Shown here piece by piece: positions 31,800 through 40,212 of a stretch of DNA of 64,000 nucleotides. The notes under the pieces were generated by a model. It worked only from the letters and a program-made list of their open reading frames with translations. It was not told the DNA's origin and did no database searches. Numbering within the stretch: position 1 is the stretch's first letter; every line of letters starts with the position of its first letter. The position numbers and the translations under genes were made by a program. The DNA lies in contig OZ257157.1 in assembly GCA_965279405.1 (NCBI GenBank), positions 62,001 through 126,000 on the forward strand. The letters are read 5' to 3'. This stretch comes from CBDDIP01 sp965279405 (GTDB taxonomy: Bacteria; Actinomycetota; Acidimicrobiia; Acidimicrobiales; Ilumatobacteraceae).

Positions 31800-33847
31800 G
31801 CCGACGAGTCTCCGCCCTGCCGCCGGGCGAGGGCAAGCGGGAACACCTCGCCGGCGCCGGCCATGCGCAGGAGGCGACCGACCTCGGTGACGGTCCAGCG
31901 CGAGTCGATCGTGTCGTCGACGAGGAAGCACGGCGTCGACGGAACGTCTCCTCGCACCGCAAACGCGCCGGCGATGTTGGAGTACTGGTGGCTGCCGTTC
32001 TGCATGTTGCGCTGTGGCGGACGCTCCTCCACCTTCGCCACCAGCGGCAGCACCGGCAGACCCAGCGCGGCGCCGATGCGGTCGGCCAGCGCGGCGACCA
32101 CGAGGGGACGGCGCAGTGACGGCACGTACGTGATCCACTGCGGTGCCGGGTCGGGCGACCAGTCGGCGACCATCTCGGCGACGGAGCGGATGAGCCGTTC
32201 GTCGAACTCGCCGCTCTTGCGACCGGCGACCACCAGCCGCCCCCAGCCGTCGTCGCCGAGCATGCACAGCGCCCGACCTTCGTTCACCCGACGCTCGGCG
32301 GGCAGGCCGCTGTCGGGCAGCTTCTTGCGCGGGTCGATCAGCACGTAGCCGCTGCGCAGGAACCGCTGCGCCTCGGCGACCAGCGCGGGGTCGAGCTCGA
32401 CGTCCATCGACGTGCCGGTGCAGCGATCGCACACCCCGCACGGCGCGGCGTCGTCATCGTCGAGCAGTTGCGTGAGGAACACCATCCGGCAATCGGGCGT
32501 GACCGCGTAGTCGGCCATCTGCTGCTGCTCGGCGCGACGGGCAGCGGTGACCGACTCGACCCGCTCGGTGGGGTACGTCCACGACTTCAACGTGCGCTCG
32601 TAGGTCTGGCCGCTGAGCCGCTTGACGACGCCCTCGACGGTGAGCTGCTTGAGCACGAGCTCCAGCTCGCCACGCTTCATGTTGACCGTCTCCTCGATGC
32701 GTCCGAGGGTGAGCGGGCCGCGGGCGGCGTCGAACGTGGCCAGCACGGCGTCGACGTCCTCGGCGTCGGGGAAGGCGGTGGTGATGAACCAGTCCTGGAT
32801 CTCGCGGTCCTCCGTGCCACAGAGCAGCACGCCGGCCGAAGCGTCCAGCGCTCGACCGGCGCGGCCGACCTGTTGGTAGTAGGCGACCGGCGAGCCGGGC
32901 GCCTGGTAGTGGATGACGAAGCCGAGGTCGGGCTTGTCGTACCCCATGCCCAGCGCGGAGGTGGCCACGAGCGCCTTGATCTCGTTGTGCTTGAGCGCGT
33001 CCTCGGCGCGCAGCCGATCGTCGCCGTCGCTCTCACCGCTGTACGCGAGCACGGCGTGGCCGCGCAAGTGCAACCACTCGGCAACGCGGACCGCGTCGCG
33101 CACGGTGAGCGCGTAGATCACGCCCGAGCCGGGCAGCGTGCCGAGCGCTTGATCCAGCCACGCCAACCGCTGCGCTGCGGACGGCAGGTCGACGACGTGC
33201 AGCGCCAGGCCGTCGCGCCGCAACCCACCGCGGATGACGTTGAGCTCGGCACCGAGCTGGGAGGCGACGTCGGCGACGACGCGGTCGTTGGCCGTGGCCG
33301 TGCAACCGAGCACGGGGATGCCCTCGCCAAGCCCGTTGATCACCTGGGCGAGGCGGCGGTAGTCGGGCCGGAAGTCGTGACCCCAGTCGCTGATGCAGTG
33401 CACCTCGTCGATCACGATCAGTCCCGGGCGACTGCCGACGAGCGGCATCACCTTGTCGGCGAACTCCGGGTTGGCCAAGCGCTCGGGCGAGATCAGCAGC
33501 AGGTCGAGCTCGTCGCGCTCGAGCGCAGAGGTGAGATCGCGGATGGTGGTGTTGGTGGACGAGTTGACCGTCAGCACGCGCAACCCCAGCCGTTCGGCTG
33601 CCTCGACCTGGTTGCGGATGAGCGCCAGCAACGGCGACACGAGCAACGTGGGCCCGAAGCCCTTGGCCCGCAGGTGCGAGGTGGCCAGGAAGTAGATGGC
33701 GCTCTTGCCCCACCCGGTTCGCTGCACGAGCAGCACGCGCGCCTGGGCGCCGACGAGCGACTCGATGGCCTCGCGTTGCCCGGCGCGGAACTCGCTCGCA
33801 GGGTTGCCGGTGAGCCGGCGGAGCCCGTCGAGCAGTTCATCAGTCAT
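31796..33847 (-). CDS. RecQ-family helicase with C-terminal phosphoribosyltransferase-like domain
   Basis: A 683-residue protein from ATG 33847. Helicase motifs are: motif 0 FRAGQREAI, motif I QRTGWGKS (42-49; an unusual RTGWGKS for the more common PTGGGKS), motif II DEVH (147-150), the aromatic-rich loop CISDWGHDFRPDY, and motifs V-VI GMGYDKPDLGFVIHY and QQVGRAGR. A Cys cluster (CGVCDRC) follows. Instead of an HRDC domain, the C-terminus (about 590-683) carries CFLVDDTIDSRWTVTEVGRLLRMAGA, a PRTase-like phosphate loop. It unwinds DNA in repair. It is coupled to the DprA-like gene. Confidence 0.9.
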   Translation of the reverse strand: MTDELLDGLRRLTGNPASEFRAGQREAIESLVGAQARVLLVQRTGWGKSAIYFLATSHLRAKGFGPTLLVSPLLALIRNQVEAAERLGLRVLTVNSSTNTTIRDLTSALERDELDLLLISPERLANPEFADKVMPLVGSRPGLIVIDEVHCISDWGHDFRPDYRRLAQVINGLGEGIPVLGCTATANDRVVADVASQLGAELNVIRGGLRRDGLALHVVDLPSAAQRLAWLDQALGTLPGSGVIYALTVRDAVRVAEWLHLRGHAVLAYSGESDGDDRLRAEDALKHNEIKALVATSALGMGYDKPDLGFVIHYQAPGSPVAYYQQVGRAGRALDASAGVLLCGTEDREIQDWFITTAFPDAEDVDAVLATFDAARGPLTLGRIEETVNMKRGELELVLKQLTVEGVVKRLSGQTYERTLKSWTYPTERVESVTAARRAEQQQMADYAVTPDCRMVFLTQLLDDDDAAPCGVCDRCTGTSMDVELDPALVAEAQRFLRSGYVLIDPRKKLPDSGLPAERRVNEGRALCMLGDDGWGRLVVAGRKSGEFDERLIRSVAEMVADWSPDPAPQWITYVPSLRRPLVVAALADRIGAALGLPVLPLVAKVEERPPQRNMQNGSHQYSNIAGAFAVRGDVPSTPCFLVDDTIDSRWTVTEVGRLLRMAGAGEVFPLALARRQGGDSSA

Positions 33848-33890
33848 GCCGAGCACCGTACGGCAAGGGTGCGCGACAGTGGCCGAAGGG

Positions 33891-34292
33891 CTACGCGCCG
33901 TCGGCCTTGCTCCGCCGGATGACCTCGTCCAATGGTGCCGCAGTGTGGCTGTTGTCGGCGATGTCGTTGAAGTCGTCCTGCGACAGCTCATCGGTGATGT
34001 CATCGACGACATACCGACGGAGGTCGTCACTGATGACCTCATGAGGCTCGCCGCGCCACGGGCAGTAGACCGTCAGGAGGACCCGCTGTTCCTCCTTGCG
34101 GAGCTTTCCGAGCAACCCAGGCCGATGAGCGAGACGTTTTTCGAGCCGAGCCTCCGGGCCGGGACAGAGCTCATGTGAGGTCGCGACGACGGCCACGTCG
34201 ACGATAGGCGGATCTCCCAGCGCTGAACCGAACGGCAGCACCATGCCCAACAGGACGTTCTTCGCCATGCTCACCGACCCGGTCCTCAGCAT
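33891..34292 (-). CDS. Hypothetical acidic-tailed protein
   Basis: About 133 residues from ATG 34292 (MLRTGSVSMAKNVLLGMVLPFG), with GAGG some 10 bases upstream. ATG 34322 and ATG 34268 are alternative starts. The sequence has a short hydrophobic opening, ARLEKRLAHRPGLLGKLRKEEQRVLLTVYCPWRGEPHEVISDDLRRYVV in the middle, and an acidic C-terminal third (DDITDELSQDDFNDIADN). I recognise no family. It lies upstream of recQ in the same orientation and downstream of a 39-base hairpin element. Confidence 0.5.
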   Translation of the reverse strand: MLRTGSVSMAKNVLLGMVLPFGSALGDPPIVDVAVVATSHELCPGPEARLEKRLAHRPGLLGKLRKEEQRVLLTVYCPWRGEPHEVISDDLRRYVVDDITDELSQDDFNDIADNSHTAAPLDEVIRRSKADGA

Positions 34293-34336
34293 TGGACAGT
34301 CCTCGCTGCACGCCGTCGCCATCGACCGATGGTAAC

Positions 34337-34375
34337 CGGGGCTCGAAGGGGCGCTGAGCGGCTGTTCGGGCCCCG
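34337..34375. terminator. 39-base hairpin element, family 2 copy B
   Basis: CGGGGCTCGAA (34337-34347) pairs with TTCGGGCCCCG (34365-34375) with one T-G wobble. The 17-base loop again contains GCGCTGAGCG. It lies between the divergent starts of the hypothetical gene (minus) and the subtilase gene (plus), where a terminator is not expected, so here it may be a dispersed repeat. Confidence 0.6.
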
Positions 34376-34486
34376 ATTCGAAGTGTTCACCTTCCGTTGG
34401 AACGTCTGTTCCGGGGCCGTGCGCGGTGTGGCTAAGGTGCCGGTCAGCGGTCGGATCCAACTTCGATCATCAGGGATGGGACACAC

Positions 34487-36241
34487 ATGAGAAGGAAGCT
34501 CGCACTTGCGTGCACCGCGTTGCTCGCGGTCACGTCGGCGGTCACCGCCGGCACCGCTGGCGCCACGCCATCGAACACGGCGGAGGCGAGCGGCGAAGCG
34601 CAGTTCGTCGTCCTCTACGCCGAGGGGGCTTCGGTCGCCGCTGCACACGCGGCGATCACCGCGGCCGGGGGCACGATCGTCAGTGAGAACACCGACGTCG
34701 GTGTTGCCACGGTGGAGACCACGAACGCCGACTTCGCCGCCGCGGCCAACGCGTCGACGGCGATCGACGGCACGGCCGAGAACCGCATCATCGGCGAGGT
34801 GCCGAAGACGCAGAAGGGCAACGGAGACGCCGGCAAGTTCGACCCCGCCGAGACCGAGGGTCGCGTCAAGCTGCCCGCTGCGGTCAAGGCCGCCAACAAG
34901 AAGCCGGCGATCAACGCCGAGCCGTTGGCCGACCTGCAGTGGGACATGAAGCAGATCGGTGCGACCACGACAGGCTCGTACAAGTACCAGCAGGGCAAGG
35001 GCGTACTCGTCGGCATCATCGACACGGGCGTCGACGGGACCCACCCGGACATCGCTCCGAACTTCGACAACGCGCTGAGCCGCAACTTCACGGTCGACAT
35101 CCCGTTCGATGCGAACGGCGACGAGATCGACGGGCCGTGCGAGGACGAGCCGGATCAGTCGTGCAACGACGCGGCGAACGTCGACGAGGACGGTCACGGC
35201 ACGCACGTCGCGTCGACCATCGCCTCGCCGATCAACGGCATCGGCATCGCCGGTGTTGCGCCGCAGGCGACGATCGTCAACCTGCGCGCCGGTCAGGACT
35301 CGGGCTACTTCTTCCTGCAGCCGTCGCTCGACGCGCTGACCTACGCGGGCCGTAACGGCATCGACGTCGTCAACATGAGCTACTACGTGGATCCGTGGCT
35401 GTTCAACTGCACGAACAACCCGGCTGATTCGCCGGAGGATCAGGCCGAGCAGGTCACGATCATCACGGCGATGCAGCGTGCGTTGGACTTCGCCCGCAAC
35501 CGCGGTGTGACGCTCGTGTCGGCTGCCGGCAACGGTGCCACCGACTACACCAAGTCGCTCACCGATGCCTCCAGCCCCGACTTCGCGTCGGTGCCGGGCG
35601 AGGTTGCCTACGTGCGTCAGCTGACGGATCCGAAGACGTGCACCTCGATGCCGTCGGAGGGCAAGGGTGTGATCTCGGTCAGCAGCACCGGCCAGTCGAC
35701 GCGCAAGGCGTACTACTCGGACTACGGCAACGGCTACATCGACGTCGCCGCCCCCGGTGGCGACGCATACGACACGCCTGGCAACACGCTGTCGTACTCG
35801 GCGCAGATCCTGGCCGCGTACCCGAAGGCGTTGGCGATCGCCAACGGTGAGATCGACGCCAACGGCGACTCGCTCGTGCCGTGGGTGGTCAAGAGCTGCA
35901 AGGCCGACAACTCGGTCTGCGCGTACTACCAGTACATCCAGGGCACCTCGATGGCGTCGCCGCACGCCACCGGTGTGGCTGCGCTGATCGTCGGTCAGTT
36001 CGGCATCCGTGACTGGGTGCACGGCGGCAAGACCCTGCCGCCGGCGCTCGTCGAGGTGATCCTCAAGGCCTCGGCCACGAAGACGGCCTGCCCGGTGCCG
36101 GCTGCGTACACCTACACCCGCATCCTGCCGAGTGGTGCGGTTCGCACTGCGACGCACGTGTGCGAAGGCACGAAGAACAGCAACGGCTTCTACGGCAGTG
36201 GCATCATCAACGCCACGCGGGCAGTCGGCGTCCTGTTCTGA
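34487..36241 (+). CDS. Secreted S8 family serine peptidase (subtilase)
   Basis: A 584-residue protein with a clear signal peptide (MRRKLALACTALLAVTSAVTAGTAGA). An inhibitor_I9-like propeptide spans about 35-105. The catalytic triad is complete: Asp179 in IIDTGVDGTHPD, His237 in DGHGTHVAS, and Ser488 in GTSMASPHATG; Asn349 in SAAGNG forms the oxyanion hole. Insertions near 215-232 and 305-322 carry Cys residues and may form disulfides. It is secreted and degrades proteins outside the cell. GGGATGGG upstream of the ATG is the likely ribosome-binding site. A strong terminator begins 12 bases after the stop. Confidence 0.95.
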   Translation: MRRKLALACTALLAVTSAVTAGTAGATPSNTAEASGEAQFVVLYAEGASVAAAHAAITAAGGTIVSENTDVGVATVETTNADFAAAANASTAIDGTAENRIIGEVPKTQKGNGDAGKFDPAETEGRVKLPAAVKAANKKPAINAEPLADLQWDMKQIGATTTGSYKYQQGKGVLVGIIDTGVDGTHPDIAPNFDNALSRNFTVDIPFDANGDEIDGPCEDEPDQSCNDAANVDEDGHGTHVASTIASPINGIGIAGVAPQATIVNLRAGQDSGYFFLQPSLDALTYAGRNGIDVVNMSYYVDPWLFNCTNNPADSPEDQAEQVTIITAMQRALDFARNRGVTLVSAAGNGATDYTKSLTDASSPDFASVPGEVAYVRQLTDPKTCTSMPSEGKGVISVSSTGQSTRKAYYSDYGNGYIDVAAPGGDAYDTPGNTLSYSAQILAAYPKALAIANGEIDANGDSLVPWVVKSCKADNSVCAYYQYIQGTSMASPHATGVAALIVGQFGIRDWVHGGKTLPPALVEVILKASATKTACPVPAAYTYTRILPSGAVRTATHVCEGTKNSNGFYGSGIINATRAVGVLF

Positions 36242-36253
36242 GTTGACGTTGTG

Positions 36254-36289
36254 AACGGCGGGTCGGCACGCGAGTGCCGGCCCGCCGTT
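36254..36289 (+). terminator. Rho-independent terminator of the subtilase gene
   Basis: AACGGCGGG + CGGCAC pairs with GTGCCG + CCCGCCGTT around the loop GCGA, a 15-bp stem with one T-G bulge pair, and is followed by TGCGTTTT. It starts 12 bases after the stop of the peptidase gene. Confidence 0.85.
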
Positions 36290-36300
36290 TGCGTTTTCGA

Positions 36301-36345
36301 GTGGGTAGCTGAGCGGCCGCGGATCAAAGCGGCCCGCCCACGCTC
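36301..36345. terminator. Compound hairpin after the 470-residue hypothetical gene
   Basis: GTGGG near 36301 can pair with CCCAC near 36337, and inside it GGCCGC (36315-36320) pairs with GCGGCC (36329-36334). The left part contains TAGCTGAGCG, shared with the 37-base element, so it may be a decayed copy. It lies just downstream of the stop at 36350 (minus strand). Confidence 0.5.
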
Positions 36346-36349
36346 GTGG

Positions 36350-37762
36350 TCAGCTTGTTTGCCACCACCCGGCCCGCCGAACGGCCGATTCGATGTCGCG
36401 CCCGGCCAACCGGGTCGCTTCGACCTGAGCATTGCTCGCTCGTGTCGTTGCATCTGCGATTGCGATGGTCCCGCGCTCGAGCTCCTCAAGAGCACCGAGC
36501 AGCTGCTTGGCCAGCGCCTGATTCGCTCGAACCTGTTCAGATGAAGCTTCCTGAACAGCGCCGATCAACTGCCGGTTCGACTGTTGAGCGAGCAACGCAG
36601 TGATGATCTGAGCATGATCCTCGATGCCTGCATTCCTCAGTCTCACGTACTCGAGAAGAGGGAGATCTGCGTCGAGCACTTGCATGCAGCGTGAGTGCTC
36701 CAGCCCGGCTTCTCGAGCGAGTCCGTACGACTCCAGATGATCCACATCGCGAACCGCAACTGCGGCGAGATCAGAGAGCGACGCGTGTCGGCGCGCGCTC
36801 ACCCACGATGCGGGCATCACATCAGTCCGAGCAACCTCGTAGGCCTCAGCCCGATTCACACCAGCGTTCACCATGTGGTCGAACGCTTCGATGCGGAACT
36901 CGTCGGCCGCAGCGTCGACCTTTGCCTCGTCCGGAATCGACGAAGCCCCGAGGGCGTCAAGGTAACGCCCGACGTTGACGCCACGGTCAGCGATGTCGAA
37001 GGCCTGTTCGAGGGATACAGCACGCTCGCGAGCCACAGCCACTTGAGACGCGCTCAGCCCGACGACCTTGTCGAGGTCGCTGCGGCCCAGTTCAACAATC
37101 GCGTCGGCGAGCTCGGTGGTTCCGGCTGCATAGGCGTTCTCGGTCAGTAGCTTCGCTACGACGTCGAGATTCACGTGGAGTTCGACCAACGAGACGAGAC
37201 GGTCGAGAGGAACTTGTCGATCTGCCGGCACGACCCAGCTCATCTCGTTCGGCAGTCGCAGTTGCGACACCGTTGGCGCAACCGCCGACGTTTGCGAGAG
37301 CGCGATCGCGACGTCGATCGGCGTGGTCTCCGGTCCAGGCCTCACGAAGCCAGAGACCTTGCTGGTGTACCAGCCGAAGAACCGCTCGGAATCGACCGGC
37401 TTGACCGCCTCGCCATTCCACCCGATCATCTTCTCGAACGTCGCGAATCGCTCTCCGAACTTGGGCCTGACGTTGTACGGGCCGCTATCGGGCTCGAACA
37501 CTCGCCTCGACCAAAATGCGATCCTCGCATCAAAGAACGAAAGAACTCGGCGAACGGTCTCCAGCTCGCTGTACTTGATAAACGGATGGTCGTTGAGGAC
37601 GCCGTGGAGCAGCACTCCGACTGCCTCTCGGTCACCTTGGAAAGTCCGCGGAACCGCGCTGGCAACGCCCATCATCTGCTCGTAGGTGATGCGCTTCAGG
37701 ATCTCGTCGATGTGACGACCAAGGCCCGCTTCTTGCGCCTCACGAAGCTTCTTTTCCCGCAC
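36350..37762 (-). CDS. Hypothetical protein, helical, coiled-coil C-terminus
   Basis: A 470-residue protein with GTG start (37762). It is mostly helical, has no signal peptide and no membrane segment, and I recognise no family. The first 110 residues include EVGVLLHGVLNDHPFIKYSELETVRRVLSFFDARIAFWSRR-like helices, the middle is Ala/Asp/Val-rich with repeated short helices (VSLEQAFDIADRGVNVGRYLDALG), and the last 80 residues (QSNRQLIGAVQEASSEQVRANQALAKQLL) predict a coiled coil. Base composition is less GC-rich than its neighbours, suggesting transfer. It is the first such gene before the island. Confidence 0.7.
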   Translation of the reverse strand: MREKKLREAQEAGLGRHIDEILKRITYEQMMGVASAVPRTFQGDREAVGVLLHGVLNDHPFIKYSELETVRRVLSFFDARIAFWSRRVFEPDSGPYNVRPKFGERFATFEKMIGWNGEAVKPVDSERFFGWYTSKVSGFVRPGPETTPIDVAIALSQTSAVAPTVSQLRLPNEMSWVVPADRQVPLDRLVSLVELHVNLDVVAKLLTENAYAAGTTELADAIVELGRSDLDKVVGLSASQVAVARERAVSLEQAFDIADRGVNVGRYLDALGASSIPDEAKVDAAADEFRIEAFDHMVNAGVNRAEAYEVARTDVMPASWVSARRHASLSDLAAVAVRDVDHLESYGLAREAGLEHSRCMQVLDADLPLLEYVRLRNAGIEDHAQIITALLAQQSNRQLIGAVQEASSEQVRANQALAKQLLGALEELERGTIAIADATTRASNAQVEATRLAGRDIESAVRRAGWWQTS

Positions 37763-37828
37763 GACGAAAGCGTAGCCACGTCCGTTCTGCAGCCAATCCT
37801 CCGACGGGCTTGGTCGTCGGCCTGCGGT

Positions 37829-39982
37829 TCAGGCTTCGGCGAGCTCGTCGGCGGTTGCTTCGGCGGGGGCTTCGCTCTGCTCGGGGAAGAGGAACGGGTC
37901 GCGAAACGGGGCGGTGAGCATGGCGTCGATGGTGTCGGCGTTCTCCGGGCGGGAGAGCAGGTAGCCCTGGCCGATGCGGCAGTCCATTGCTCGCAGCTGG
38001 TCGAGCTGCTCGACGTCTTCGATGCCTTCGGGGATCACGTCCAGCTCCAGGTTGTGGCCGAGGGCGACGATCGCTTCGAGCAGCGCGTTGCCGGCGCTCC
38101 CCTCTTCGGCGTCGATGGTGAACGAGCGGTCGATCTTGAGGATGTCCACCGGCAGCTCGCGCAGGTAGTTGATCGACGAGTAGCCGGTGCCGAAGTCGTC
38201 GAGAGCGATGCGGATGCCGGGTTCGCGCAGCGTGGTCAGCGCGGCCGCTGCCGCACCCCCGGGTTCGGCGAGGACGGACTCGGTGACCTCGACGACGATG
38301 TTCGCCGGGTCGACGCCGACCGCGTCGATCACGTCGGTCATGCCCTTGGCGAAGTCCTTGCCCTCGAGCTGGCGCATCGACACGTTGATCGACATCCACA
38401 GGTTCGGCAGGTCGTGGGCGCGCTGCCAGCGGCGCAGCTGGTGCACCGCGGTGTCGAGCACCCACTTGCCGATGCCGACGATGGCGCCGGTCTCCTCGGC
38501 GAGGTCGATGAACGCCGACGGCGGCAGCAGCCCGCGCTCGGGGTGGCGCCAGCGGACGAGCGCTTCGAGGCCGACGATCGCGCCGGTCTCGAGGTCGATG
38601 ATCGGCTGGTAGTCGATCACGAGCTGGCCGCGACCGACGGCGTCGCCGATGTCGGAGCGCAGCGCCTGGCGGGCGTCGCTGACGGCGCGGTAGCCGGGGT
38701 CGTATCGCTCGACGCGGTTCTTGCCCTTGCCCTTCGCTGCGTACATGGCGACGTCGGCTTCGTGCATCAGCACGTCGGGTGTGGAGTCGCGGCGGCGGAT
38801 GGCCATGCCGACGCTGACGCCGACGTGCACGCGGTGGGTGCCGACGAGCATCGGTGAGGCGAGGTTGGCGATGATCCGCTGGGCGATCTCGGTGGCGATC
38901 GTGCCGTCGCCGATGTCGTCGAGGAGGATGGCGAACTCGTCGCCACCGAGGCGGGCGACGACGTCGCCGGTGCGCACCACTTCGTTGAGGCGGCGGGCGA
39001 CGACGCGCAGCAGCTCGTCGCCGGCAGCGTGGCCGAGGATGTCGTTGACGTCCTTGAAGTCGTCGAGGTCGGCGAACAGCACGGCTTGATCGCCGCTGCG
39101 TCGCTCCGGCCGGTTGAGCGAGGCGTCGAGGCGGATGCCGAACGCGGCGCGGTTGGCGAGGCCGGTGAGCGAGTCGGTGTTGGCGGCCTGGCTCAGGTGG
39201 CGTTGGTTGCCGGCAATGGCGTCGGCCATGGCGTTGAAGCTGGTGCCCAGCTCGCCGAGCTCGTCGGTGCGGTCGATGACGACGCGGTGGTTCAGCTCAC
39301 CGGCGGCGAGGTGGTTGGCCGAATCGCGCAAGCTTGCGATGGGCAGCAGCACCTCGCGGCGCATGCGCCGGCCCATGCGCACGGCGAAGGCGATGGCGAT
39401 CACCTGGAGGATGAACAGCGCGGCGACGGCGATGCGCTCGCGGTTGGTGTCGGAGTCGAGCTGGTCGCGCACATCGGCTCGACTGGCGGCGCCGGCCTGA
39501 TCGAGCTTGGAGAGGATGGCCTGCGCGTGCTTCGCAACGGATGCGCCGCGGGTTTCGGCCGATGCCGACGGGGGTGCCTCGAAGATCATCAGGCGCCACT
39601 CGGCGAGCGACTCCTCGAGCAGAGCGCGAGCCGCGGGTGTGTTCTCGCTGTCGAGGAGGGCGGCGTAGCCGGCGCGGATGGATGCGTCGAGGGCGAGCAG
39701 TTGTCGGTGCTGGTTCTCGGAGGCTGCGGCGGAGACGACGATCGCATCGGTGACGATGTTGTTGCGCAGCTCGGCGCTGGTGGTGCTCTCCCGCTCGACG
39801 AGAACCGCGGAGGTGCGGAACGACTCGAGCAGCAACCGCCCGCCGACGAAGTTGACCAACCCACCGATGGTGACGATCAGCGTGAAGAGCACGATCGAGT
39901 GGTTCCAGCGCGTGCCGAGGCTTCGCTCTCGTCTGGTTCCGGAGCGCGCCGAAGCGTCTGCAGTAACGGGTCCCGTCGACAC
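37829..39982 (-). CDS. Membrane GGDEF-EAL cyclic-di-GMP protein
   Basis: A 717-residue protein from GTG 39982 with GAGGAG about 8 bases upstream. Order: membrane helix about 28-50, outer helical sensor about 55-182, second helix about 184-202, HAMP about 203-255, GGDEF domain with GGDEF (346-350) and an inhibitory RxxD site (337-340), then EAL domain with EAL (473-475) and LDDFGTGYSS. Both active sites look intact, so it could make and/or degrade cyclic-di-GMP. No output gene is adjacent. It sits at the boundary of the accessory island. Confidence 0.93.
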   Translation of the reverse strand: MSTGPVTADASARSGTRRERSLGTRWNHSIVLFTLIVTIGGLVNFVGGRLLLESFRTSAVLVERESTTSAELRNNIVTDAIVVSAAASENQHRQLLALDASIRAGYAALLDSENTPAARALLEESLAEWRLMIFEAPPSASAETRGASVAKHAQAILSKLDQAGAASRADVRDQLDSDTNRERIAVAALFILQVIAIAFAVRMGRRMRREVLLPIASLRDSANHLAAGELNHRVVIDRTDELGELGTSFNAMADAIAGNQRHLSQAANTDSLTGLANRAAFGIRLDASLNRPERRSGDQAVLFADLDDFKDVNDILGHAAGDELLRVVARRLNEVVRTGDVVARLGGDEFAILLDDIGDGTIATEIAQRIIANLASPMLVGTHRVHVGVSVGMAIRRRDSTPDVLMHEADVAMYAAKGKGKNRVERYDPGYRAVSDARQALRSDIGDAVGRGQLVIDYQPIIDLETGAIVGLEALVRWRHPERGLLPPSAFIDLAEETGAIVGIGKWVLDTAVHQLRRWQRAHDLPNLWMSINVSMRQLEGKDFAKGMTDVIDAVGVDPANIVVEVTESVLAEPGGAAAAALTTLREPGIRIALDDFGTGYSSINYLRELPVDILKIDRSFTIDAEEGSAGNALLEAIVALGHNLELDVIPEGIEDVEQLDQLRAMDCRIGQGYLLSRPENADTIDAMLTAPFRDPFLFPEQSEAPAEATADELAEA

Positions 39983-40212
39983 CAGTAGCTCCTCGCACGT
40001 CGGGATGAACGGACGCCAAGGCGTTCGATACCGACTACGTACTGCCACCGTACGGGCACGAAGGGTGAGATCCTCGCCGACGAAGTGCCCAAATGGACGA
40101 CGAAGTGGTGGGCGCACCGTTGTTTCAGTGGACAAACATCTCAATCGGTCGTCGACAGCGTCCCAATGGTCGACTTGGCGAGAGCGTGCACAAGACGTTT
40201 GGAAGTCAGCGC
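39983..40212. other. Intergenic gap between GGDEF-EAL and NERD-helicase genes
   Basis: About 230 bases upstream of the GGDEF-EAL start and downstream of the NERD-helicase stop. I see no convincing gene, RNA or strong hairpin. It must contain the promoter of the GGDEF-EAL gene. Confidence 0.5.

Noticed and set aside
34337..34375. Use of this hairpin as terminator of the hypothetical gene
   Set aside because: It lies upstream of that gene's start and between divergent genes, so a terminator role is doubtful; kept only as a repeat-family member.
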